DNA of 26,355 nt from NCBI GenBank assembly GCA_020650975.1, contig JAIPMN010017471.1, forward strand, positions 1-26,355. The letters are read 5' to 3'. This document shows, in pieces, positions 17,382 through 26,355 of this stretch. The position numbers and the translations under genes are program-made. This DNA comes from Apostichopus californicus (lineage: Eukaryota > Echinodermata > Holothuroidea > Aspidochirotida > Stichopodidae). The notes beneath the pieces are model-generated. The model had not been told where the DNA came from and ran no database searches. It saw only the letters and a list, made by a program, of their open reading frames with translations. The first letter of the stretch is position 1. The number at the start of each line of letters is the position of its first letter.

Positions 17382-18765
17382 CACCATGCAATGCCAACAC
17401 AATACAAATAAACTAACAAGGAGCAATGGGAATTAACGATCTCCCACAGCAATCAAACAATTACTAAGCAATTAAAATAAGTATGAAAATATGCAATAAT
17501 ATACACAAAGATAATCAGTAAGGGTGACACAACAATAGTTAAAAAGCATAAGCAAATGTCAACCTGATCACCTCATAAAAAGTAAAACATATGGTACAAC
17601 CCATCATACCTGGTCGGCATGACAACAAGTAAACTATACAAAGTATTAAAATAAAGTGAACCTTACGAGACATAGACACTAATACACAACTGAATGCTAA
17701 ACATACAACTACCTGCCTATGTTACTCATACAGCAATAACACAGTGCTCCATAAATAAGTGAAACTGTCTATCCCTATTCGGCATAGCAGTATAATCTAG
17801 GAATGTCGTAGTATAACATATATAACAATATATAACTAGAAGCATGGTTGCCCTAGTCCCACTACTAACATAACCAAATAGAGGCGAGTGATTAACTCTA
17901 AAATCATTACACCCTCTATGACTTACGTGAAGTCTACAAGTATAAACAATGTACTACTGGGGAAATCCCTCAGCTAGTAATAATAACAACAACAGGAGCA
18001 TACTAACAATGTAATTCAACCCATGCACCTCTACTAACTTAGACCACAGGTTGTCATAGCAACTGACACCTTTGTTAGGCTGAAGGTACATAAGCGTTCC
18101 TTGTGACTAAGAGCAGGCTATAAAACGGAGACTATGTCACCTAGCTTATCTGCTGTATATATCTGGTCAGATGGAGTCTGTACCAGTGAAGGGTGACTCA
18201 CAGGGCTAAATACATGCTAATACTCTAATATTCTAATAAACAACAACAACAACAACAGTGTCTCGGTTCACGAAATAGTCAATATGCCTACTAACATATT
18301 GCTACAACTAACTCTCTCAAATATAAACAGAAGTTCGGCTATTCCTATCACCATGGCAACTAGTAAAAGTGTAGCATTGCATCATGGGATCTAAACATAG
18401 CTCGAATAGCGGAAACTTAGTACAACTAGATACAAATATGAGTACATTACAGTAACGGGTAATGCTAGACATATCATAAGAGTACATAATAAACTAAATA
18501 AATATCCAATGTGGGTTCTCGTGAGACCAAATAACCTAAGTACTTTCAATACTCTCCATTACTCAATGTAGGTTAGGTCTACATAAATAGTAAATAGTAA
18601 ATACAACACAATTACACTTAAGGAGGGCTGCTATACATTCTGTGTGCACATTGCCAGCACAGAACTAACAAGAATACATTTGCAAGTAAAATAAACTATG
18701 TATGCACAATGAAAATGAATATGCTACTGAAGGGTCTGGGGCAAAGTTAAAAGATGAACTCTTAC
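17382..18765. other. 1.4-kb AT-rich spacer between the 94-bp repeats
   Basis: Rich in ACA and ATA words on the plus strand, with no open frame of note. It contains a (CAA)n run at 18241-18257. If the minus-strand reading of the flanking repeats is right, this is intron-like or internal retroelement sequence. No primer-binding site, polymerase or gag motif is recognised. Confidence 0.4.
18241..18257 (+). repeat. (CAA)n microsatellite
   Basis: Five to six CAA units in a row. Confidence 0.75.
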
Positions 18766-18766
18766 C
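18759..18766 (-). promoter_or_regulatory. Candidate splice donor at the end of repeat copy A
   Basis: On the minus strand CAG (18768-18766) is followed by GTAAGAG (18765-18759), a close match to the CAG|GTAAGT donor. The shared 94-bp sequence stops exactly at this CAG|GT junction. Confidence 0.4.
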
Positions 18767-18859
18767 TGTGTAGAAATTAATATAATTAATTTCTAATGAA
18801 AACTGGAACAGTTTGGTACAGCCAGGTGCATGGCAGCTTGGAGTGTCTTGGTGAATGGT
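18766..18859 (-). repeat. 94-bp direct repeat, copy A
   Basis: Mate of 17288-17381 with a single mismatch. On the minus strand it forms the 3' end of the LTR-like segment 18769-19352 and abuts the donor-like GTAAGAG. Confidence 0.9.
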
Positions 18860-19352
18860 AGAGTTGCTTGCAAACTTGGCTACTTTAAACCATTTTTAGG
18901 ACAAAGGGAAGGTTGTTATCCCACCCTACCAGACAAGATTTTACTTAGACTGGCTACCAATACTCCAGGAAGTAGATAAACTGTCTTCCCACATCTTTAA
19001 CTTACTCCACCAGAGATTACAGAGAGCGTGAAAACACTTACTACACTTAAAGGAGAATAAAACAAGGCCTGGTCTGTTAGTGTTGTGAATAACAGATAAA
19101 CTATCACTAGCTTAGCGTAACCTAAGAGTAACCTAAGTGTGAAGCCAAACCACACAAGGCTTAGTGGTCCTCTTAGCAGGAATTAATCCACTGAGGGGTA
19201 ATGCACACAGTTCACTGACTCTGTGAGCGTTACCAGAAAATACCACAAAGAGATAAAAGGAAAATGGAAAAACAAAAGTGAAGGGGAAAGGTATATTATA
19301 CAGGGGGACAAAACTATAGACACTACTATTGGGAAATATTAGGGGTGCTACA
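18769..19352 (-). mobile_element. LTR-like segment, 584 bp
   Basis: Read on the minus strand it starts TGTAGCACCCC (from 19352) and ends TTTCTACA (18769), giving the TGTAG...CTACA short inverted termini common in Gypsy-type LTRs. A TATA-like GTATAATATAC lies about 50 bases in (plus 19290-19300), as in an LTR U3 promoter. Only its last 94 bp have a second copy in the window. I find no clear target-site duplication, primer-binding site or poly-purine tract, so it may be a solo or partial LTR, or only look like one. Confidence 0.35.
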
Positions 19353-19840
19353 CATATTTGATAGTGTTTATCCAGAGTAGGTTAAAGGATATTTTAAAGG
19401 TAGGCTATGTAGTATTGGTCCCAATTTAGCATGCTATAATTGCTAGAAGATTTAAAAAAGAACGTTACTAGAGGTCTTTACTTTCCAAATTGTTGCCAAT
19501 AAGATGCCTGAATGTCCCAGGGAGGTTAATTTCCTAGAATGTGGTAATAAAACCAGTTTCAAAACTTTGACCAAAGGTAACCATATTTGAAGAACTGGTA
19601 TATTTTGGGCCAATACAGCATACCTGGTCGAGAGTTGCTGTGGAAGCTACCATATGTTTTTAGTAATGCAGTAAAATGTAGTAAAGGCAGCTGGAGGAGT
19701 CCAGTTTACCCCTGTGCCGAAGGTCATTCATCTTTTTGGTGTTTCTATCCCTTACCCCTCCCTCGGATTGGTACTTCCACCGCCTCATTTTGGCAATGTG
19801 GTTATACACTCACACAACCCTTACACACAAAGGCCTTATC
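19353..19840. other. Non-coding stretch, no gene seen
   Basis: An 85-codon plus-strand frame (19587-19844) runs into the MITE and shows no domain. Nothing else is recognised. Confidence 0.4.
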
Positions 19841-19844
19841 TTAA

Positions 19845-20467
19845 AGCAGCATTTTTCGTTTTGTCGCCGTTTTCCACTTTTTGACAAGTCCATCAAGTTT
19901 TTTTACATAAATCAATCACAAAACAGCAAACTAAGATATTAGCCAAGTTTTTCCCTGCCAAAAGCGTTAATTGGCGAGTAATTAAGGACATTTGTAGATA
20001 ATGAGAAAGGTCCTCCGACAAGTTACACATTTTATATTAATCGCATACAATTCCCCCAACCCACTAGTTTGAATCCAACCAATCAGAGATGCAGGTTTAG
20101 TTATGAGCCGTTTCTAAAAATAGATTCAAACGTCGAGTTGGTAACTTGGTACAACCAGCGAGCTGGACTCTAACAGCTCCCTGGTACAACTGCCATAGCC
20201 AATCTACACAAATCAAGCATGGTGTTGTATGACGTATTGGCCAATGACGTTCGTACCTTTAAAATATGAATAATATGGGCGAGGTTTATTTGGATCCCAA
20301 CGGAAAATATCTTCGCGAAAAACAAAGTTGAAAGTTGTACATTTTTCGACTTTTATGCCACCATTTGAAGTAAGATTTGAATAGATAAGCTAGTTATGCA
20401 TGTCGTTATGGCATCGTGGAATCAGTGAGGTTGAGAAAAACCATAGAAAAGAACGCAAAATACTGCT
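19845..20467. mobile_element. TTAA-flanked MITE, 623 bp
   Basis: The ends are AGCAGCATTTTTCGTT (19845-19860) and the reverse complement of AGCAGTATTTTGCGTT (20452-20467), 14 of 16 positions matching. TTAA is exact on both flanks (19841-19844 and 20468-20471). No protein-coding frame is inside. It is a second TTAA-type element, with termini different from the THAP-bearing one, so of another Kolobok- or piggyBac-like family. Confidence 0.7.
20230..20250. promoter_or_regulatory. Palindromic CCAAT/CRE-half cluster inside the MITE
   Basis: ATTGGCCAAT (20236-20245) is a perfect palindrome giving CCAAT boxes on both strands, bracketed by TGACGT and TGACGT. A TATA-like TTTAAAATATGAA follows at about 20258. 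It may be the promoter kept from an autonomous parent; no transcript start is shown. Confidence 0.35.
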
Positions 20468-20471
20468 TTAA

Positions 20472-21280
20472 CAAGGAGTACCTGATCTTACCAATATCTA
20501 ATCACCCCTTACTACAGAAACAGAACCCATGATATGAAGCCTGAACTAACTGAAAAAGGAAGAAATGTATACCAATGCACCGCCTGAAGTTCTCGGATGA
20601 CCTCCCCATTCATTACCTGGCGCAAATCATTCTATCGATATTGTTGTTTTCATTGCTCATTAAAACAATTGAATACATACCGCGCCTAGCTATTTGGCTA
20701 CCGTAAATTAGACCTTTCCCAACTGTACTGGGGCCATTTATCACTATTTGTTTTTGTTCTTTTGTTGGTTGCCAGCAACAAAACTAAAAAAGTGTGTACC
20801 CTTAGTTTACTACTATTTATCTATCAAAAAGTTACGTAATGGATTAGAGCAACTATCACAAAGTAGCGATGCAATTATTTCGATCTCTCGGTCTGTAGCT
20901 GTCGTACGACATGCCAGAGAATATCGGGAAAAGGGGTTTGCCACCGTCGCATGGACGATTTGTTTAACCCTGACAAATGCATTGTTTCATAGCCAATAGA
21001 AAAATTGTGTACAGCTATAGTGAACCAGCGGGAAGTTGCTCGCACATAATGCACACTACGATTACTCAGTAGGCCTATAGGGTACGTAGAACTGAGATAC
21101 GGATTGGAATTTCGGACACCTGGCTAACTTTGCGGTAACAGTGCCCAGATCCATATCCTGTTTATAGCTAAGGATGAGAATGCCACAATAAAGGAATGAA
21201 TCTGTCGTCGCTAGTGCAGAGGGCGGTATTGCTTTTATTTTTAAATCGGGGAATACGGGGGGAATACGGGGAGACAAGAT
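20472..21280. other. Non-coding stretch, no gene seen
   Basis: Short frames on both strands, such as 83 codons at 20748-20999, lack domains. There is a small TTTTGTTG/CAACAAAA hairpin near 20760. Near 21249-21271 GAATACGGGG is repeated in tandem. Confidence 0.35.
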
Positions 21281-21301
21281 TAGCTGAGAGAATACCTTTA
21301 A
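21281..21301 (-). repeat. TTAA plus 17-bp inverted end, right partner
   Basis: TAGCTGAGAGAATACCT (21281-21297) followed by TTAA (21298-21301): the reverse complement of 11510-11530 with one mismatch. It has the form of the right end of a TTAA-type transposon. Confidence 0.45.
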
Positions 21302-22555
21302 CTACTTGATCCTCCTCGCGGACTTAATTTGAATAATCGCCCATATTGCGTTCTGAACAAAGCCTACGAAACCATCTGGTGCAACATTCTTGAGTTAGAT
21401 GAGAGTTCACTCCATACAGGTGTAACAAGGTTGATTTATCACCCCCTTTCAAAATTTACTAAAAGGTATATGTGTTAATAGAGGGCGCGCGACAAAAGTT
21501 TTTTTTTGTTGCTGTATAACGAATCTATACGTTACCTCTCTCTCCTACTTTACAGGATCCTGACCACCCTTTTACACGTGTCAGTTGTTTGTAATAGGTT
21601 GTTGAGAAAAGGGAAGGGAAGTCCCCTTTCAAACTTATGTATTTTGGGGGAATCTCTTTTCAGACGATTTGCTGTGCTAAACAACAGCTCATTATATAAG
21701 TATTAACATGCCCTGCTATTTCTACAAATGTTACAGAAGCAGGTCTACATTTTGCAAACAAATATTCTGAATTTTGTAGGATATTTACCTGGACCAAATA
21801 GTAGAGCCCTCCGTAATAATTGTGGGAATCGTGCAAATTAATGTGTATACTGGTACAAGTCAACTTGGTGCAAATTAAACCTGTGAACATGTACTCAACA
21901 GCACCGTATAACTTACAGAAGGTAACGAACACTGTAGCACAAATGTATGTACTAGCAGAATAGTTCAGAAATATGCTCGGACAAAGGGACAGTATATTTC
22001 ATTTAAACAATCAATGTCACCTCCGAAACAATAGCAAAGACCACAGGCAGAGTTAGCTAATGTCTGATACGCAGTAACATTATACAAGGCTGAATAACCG
22101 ATATAATGCCTTTCTACGTACTGAATTCGTAACATGTTGTGTTAGGTCCCTCTTTATAATGATGTACAGCAGTAAAGCGACCAAAGAGATACCAATATGT
22201 AGCCTGGGGTCTGCAGTCATAACAGACTTATCATCTTAGTAAAATTCACGTTATAGGAATAGCTGTGGTAGCAACTTACAAGTCGACTTTTAACACAATA
22301 TAAGTAATATAGCAACCAAGAAAACTTAGTCAACATACATCTACTAATAAGTCAAGCTCATTGGTAGTCGTAGAATCCCCGGATCTAACAATAATTGTAG
22401 CAGATGTGTTGACTTTGTTGGTTCGTTGCTTTCAACATTTTCAGATTGTGGTACCATTTACGATTTGTGCAAATTTTTGAAGGGGATAAATATCATTTAA
22501 AGGTTATCGCTTTACCCAGTCTTGCAATTGTGTTCTGACGAAGTTTCCAAACGTA
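21302..22555. other. Non-coding stretch, no gene seen
   Basis: AT-rich, with short frames only (66 codons plus at 21506-21706; 90 codons minus at 21660-21932) and no domain in either. No repeat or RNA gene recognised. Confidence 0.4.
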
Positions 22556-22611
22556 CTGAAAATTTGTTTTGCCTTACGACCAATACTCGCAGTGTCGTAA
22601 GTAATTTTCAG
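22556..22611. repeat. Two-stem hairpin, 56 nt
   Basis: CTGAAAATT (22556-22564) pairs with AATTTTCAG (22603-22611). Inside it CTTACGAC (22573-22580) pairs with GTCGTAAG (22594-22601). All 17 pairs are perfect, separated by an asymmetric internal loop (8 against 1) and closed by a 13-base loop. It could be a structured RNA, a protein-binding cruciform or the relic of a foldback repeat. Confidence 0.5.
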
Positions 22612-23902
22612 CAGTTCAGGATTTATTTTTCCTGCAACTAAGGACGTCGCTGGGTTTATATTTTAACGCAGACGGTCATTGTCTATAACAAAAATATCTA
22701 GCTTTCTTGATATCAAAGTTAAAAAAAATCATATTCGTTAAACAATCAACAATTCAACAAATAAAATGATCTTAAGGTAAATTATCCAAATGCAAAATCT
22801 GAAAGTAACATCTTTTCGCTATGAATGCCGGTAAGCATTTGTTTGTGTAACCCGTGATGTTATTTGAAAAACGTAATGGAACTGTATTTAATAGGTACTT
22901 TCATTATAAGGTAAATCTGAAAGCTTCCCTTCTTACATTATCGCATTGTTGAGGTTATTTAGAAAAGGAAGTAATTTAGCTGTAATTGCTGTCTGAGCGC
23001 GATTTAGAACAAAAGATAGAAATTTAAGGTCAGCCGATATATAGGTACATTCGTTGCCGTTTACAGATTGTGCGCTTGAATCCAACTAATTCACTTTTAT
23101 TTTGCATCGACTAAATATTACGTTATTTTCTGCGTATATAATACGCCGTGTCTAGGGTGCAGTATTGCGTGGTTGCGGAGAGTGAAAACGAAGTGGAAAA
23201 AGCGGTACTTCCCAGTCGAAGATAATTACAAATGAATTAAACGAAACCATAAATCATTATAGAAACTGCAATACCTACATCGCGTCAAAGAAGTCGGAGG
23301 GGATGGGGTTCGATAACGACACTAAATATACTTACACAACTACATCAATAATATCATGGAACATGACATGACACCATGATCGTCCGATAGAACTTGTTCG
23401 TGAGCGAATCAAATCAAGAGGATCAGTCTAGGTATTGATTCATTTGCCAATGTTCTAAATATAGGACTGTACATACTTTACATGCTGTATATATAACTAT
23501 GTATACGAAACTTCTCAAAACAGGGAACTATCTGTTCAGGGGTTGTAATACTTCAATTCTACAGGAAGTAATGAAGACGTTCTTTTATTCCATACTGTGT
23601 GTACGTGGGTTACATTGTATCACATCGTAACAGGAATAAACACGAGGAATCGTTCCGCCATTTTGTAATGTTAAATTTTTAGAGTGTGGAAAGTAAATGA
23701 AATAGTTCCAGGAGAGAAAATCTCACCACACTGGAGCTTAGAAGGTTACGTGGTGACATGTTTTCAAGAGTGTGTGTGGTTTTGACAATTTATCCTTCAC
23801 CGATTATGTTATGTTTGCTCATAGTAGTACGGTACCAGATGTTATTGTCTTAAACTTCAAAGTCACAAAGTAGGATTACTATTCGGCATAACTTTTTTTT
23901 CT
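22612..23902. other. Non-coding stretch, no gene seen
   Basis: AT-rich intergenic-looking sequence with no open frame above 60 codons and no motif I recognise. Confidence 0.45.
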
Positions 23903-24118
23903 AATAGAGTTGGAACGGTTTGCCTGAGAAAGTTGTACTTGCAAGTTGTGTGAATGGGTTTAAGAATGCTTTGGACAAGCACTTTAAGCATTTGTAATCG
24001 GATCTGAGTGTTTGTGTTTTCAGTTTTTTTTCTCTCTCCGAAAGGGTCCTTGATGGGGACTTGTGTGTCCCTCCTGATCCCTTTTTTCTACTACAACTAC
24101 AACTAAACTAACTAAATC
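23903..24118 (+). mobile_element. 3' end of a CR1-like LINE
   Basis: From 23908 the frame reads SWNGLPEKVVLASCVNGF then KNALDKHFKHL and stops at TAA 23995-23997. This is the typical C-terminus of CR1-group ORF2 proteins (family pattern V-W-N-x-L-P-x-x-V-V-x-A-x-S-V-x-x-F-K-x-x-L-D). About 90 bases of 3' untranslated sequence follow, then a short tandem tail, CTACAACTACAACTAAACTA (about 24090-24110). The in-frame TAG at 23905 and the lack of upstream RT text mark a severe 5' truncation, usual for LINE insertions. It is a different family from the LINE at 13350-15415, whose C-terminus and tail are unlike it. Confidence 0.8.
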
Positions 24119-26355
24119 GGAGTAGAAGTAAGATTCACTTGACCATCAAAGAAAAAAATTCTAGCCATTCAGTTTTCATAAACACAATAATTCCCAGTAT
24201 TAGATTGCAGAGCGTTATTTTCTACCGTTAACGTAACAAGTAGGTTTGATTCGCATGACCAGCCCATGTTGTGGAGCTGTTTGCTTTCAAATCAATCATA
24301 ATGATGCCAAATGGCCGTGACGTAGCAAGTTCCATAGAGTGAAATTAATACATTATATAGTTACATATTTTTGATAACATTTATATCGTGACTCAAACTG
24401 AAGCTGATAAGAAACTGTAAGATATTGTATAGTAACCGTATTGTACTTTGGAGAACATTCATTTCATCAATTTGTTTAACTACAACTGTACTATTACAAA
24501 ATATATTAATTGATTAAGTTACAGTTAACCAGGAGAACTGTTGCATGGAGCCTATTTTGCTTGTAATATATTGCATTGTACATAAGACCCGTGACTATGT
24601 TTCATTGTACTGTAATTGAAGAAGTAATAAATCGATTTAATTAAGAGTTCAACGTTAGCGCAGTCAGTTACGTGTTTAGGCACACATTTAGTGTATCTCG
24701 TAGTGTTGTAAAGGATTATATTTACCGAATAATTTGTAATGTATTTCTTCATTCGCAACCGTGGGAATTAACGGGAGAAAATTTGAGGGTCAAAAGTGCA
24801 AAGGGTTATAGAAACTGCAGGAGGTTGATAGGAACTTAAAGGAGGTATAAAAAAAACTTCATGACAATACCATAGGATGACCTCCGGCACCGGTATAGTG
24901 CAAGTTACATAATACATGATATATACAGTTATATGACAGGAAGTTTAAGTTATGTATTATATTGTACATATTCAGTATGCAGCCATCGGTACATACTGGC
25001 AATAAGGGATGTTTGTCCGCATGCCAGAGCCATCCTGGCAAACAAGCCACTGTTTTCAGGGGCTTTTTGCCTTCAGAGGCTTTTTGACCCCTAGACACTC
25101 GAAAGTTTAGACGGTTCAGGCTCGTTCACGGTGAAAGAACAACGCAATAATAATGAGAAATCGACACGAAAAAATCTCCTTAAAGTATGGCGTCCCTGGG
25201 TACAACACGGAGGAATAATGTCCTATATGGTATTGCCGATGAACAGACAAATCCCTGAAACACTATACATCTTTCTATAATAAACGTATTATTTGTTTTT
25301 TTATGATAATTTTAAGTTCAAATAGAAACATCTTAGTTAAGTACCCTCCGTGACTTACGATGATAGAACAACAAACTACTTTGTTGAAAGTAAATATTTG
25401 ATCTGCAAGAATTTGAATAATGATATGACGGTGATTTTACAATCACAATTATGACAAATAAGTTCATTTTGCATTGTTGAGTATTTGGAAAACGTAAAAC
25501 AGTCTTAACGTACCCACTTCTCGTCATCCATAGTGTTGGTTAATAATCAACTATAACAGGCAGTAATTTTAATGCGCCTAAGAATCACACGTGGCATGCA
25601 GAAACCAAAGAAACGAACTTCAATCTGAGTTAACACAAAATAATAACGAAACTCTGTCAAAGTGCAAAATATACACATACATCTCATACTTCTTAAAACA
25701 GGTTGCAAATTGTAAATTTCTTTTTGAACGTCTTCAAACAAAGTAAGAGTTTTGAATGTTTTATCTTGGTTGTTTCATTGTTCTATGTTTTTATCGTTTG
25801 TTTTTGCCGATAGTGGGATCACCTCTTTTTATTTATTCATTAGTTGTTCCTCTCTTGAAAATCATCCCGCTTTTATTAGAACATAGGAATGAGAACGAAA
25901 AAAAAATAACAGTTGGCATTGTAATCAATATATTGATTGTGTACATAATATGTTAAATTAAAAAAATAGTGAACAACTTGGGTAAAGCCCGCCACCACTT
26001 TTGAACTTACACCATAGTTATGACACCATAACAATATTCACATTTAGTATTTGTGCGACCCGAGATATATCGTTACTTCCTGCAGATCCGGAAAGCACCA
26101 TCAAATGATAACGTATTTTGATTCGCAGCTCGACACTGTATACACACATGTTGGCTGTACTGTATGATATGTCTGGCTAGCTAGCTGCATTCTCCAGACT
26201 ATAAAGCCGATAGCGATAGTACCTATTCAAACTTGCAATGCGTACTGTGCAGTCCCGAACCCTCAACTGCGTACTAAATGCATCATTTCATTTCAAATTC
26301 AACATACACTTCATCGCAATGTCATGTTTTGTGGCCCTATTGTAGTGGAACTGCA
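24119..26355. other. Non-coding stretch, no gene seen
   Basis: AT-rich, with only short frames (at most 79 codons, minus 24859-25098) lacking domains. Apart from the small duplication at 25055-25089, no repeat, RNA gene or regulatory element is recognised. Confidence 0.4.
25055..25089 (+). repeat. Two-copy tandem repeat of about 17 bp
   Basis: TTCAGGGGCTTTTTGCC followed directly by TTCAGAGGCTTTTTGACC. Just upstream, TGCCAG pairs with CTGGCA as a small hairpin (about 25023-25040). Confidence 0.5.

Noticed and set aside
17288..18859. TRIM-type miniature LTR element bounded by the 94-bp repeats
   Set aside because: The repeats do not have TG...CA ends at both borders, no primer-binding site or target-site duplication is seen, and the donor-junction explanation fits the border better.

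Overview
The window looks like a stretch of AT-rich, repeat-dense animal nuclear DNA. There are no operons, no long open frames and no bacterial or phage genes. What is present is eukaryotic: non-LTR retrotransposon reverse transcriptase remains, tRNA-derived SINE heads with A and B boxes, TTAA-flanked DNA transposons, a THAP zinc-finger exon and good splice donors. The repeat mixture fits a marine invertebrate, possibly an echinoderm or another deuterostome; that assignment is an inference and weak. I find no confident complete host gene.

Layout. 1-5335: a decayed reverse-transcriptase motif A fragment (245-388), an (AAT)n run, a tRNA-derived SINE head on the minus strand (2027-2120) beside a 74-bp inverted repeat pair (2122-2195 and 2565-2638), a degenerate direct-repeat cluster (2847-3535), and one unexplained 120-codon minus-strand frame (4159-4521). 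5340-7362: the best-defined object, a 2-kb DNA transposon with perfect 15-bp terminal inverted repeats flanked by TTAA. It carries a THAP-domain exon at its left end and a convergently transcribed acidic/serine-rich exon at its right end; each is preceded by cAMP-response-element-like sites. TTAA plus THAP points to the Kolobok superfamily. 7367-11500: mostly featureless, with a GC-rich repeat patch, a long imperfect palindrome (10988-11081) and a 67-bp tandem duplication.

11510-21301: this interval is bounded by TTAA plus a 17-bp inverted end in opposite orientations, 9.8 kb apart. It holds a foldback element made of 17-bp units (12154-12402), a frameshifted CR1/L2/Jockey-like LINE (13350-15415), two tRNA-like SINE scraps, an LTR-like minus-strand segment (18769-19352) whose last 94 bp recur 1.48 kb away, and a 623-bp TTAA MITE (19845-20467). 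21302-26355: mainly featureless, with a structured hairpin (22556-22611) and the 3' end of a second CR1-like LINE (23903-24118).

Nothing here forms a pathway. The window is a graveyard of several transposon classes. The two items most worth following are the THAP/acidic-protein transposon with its mirrored promoters, and the 94-bp repeat that diverges exactly at a splice-donor boundary.
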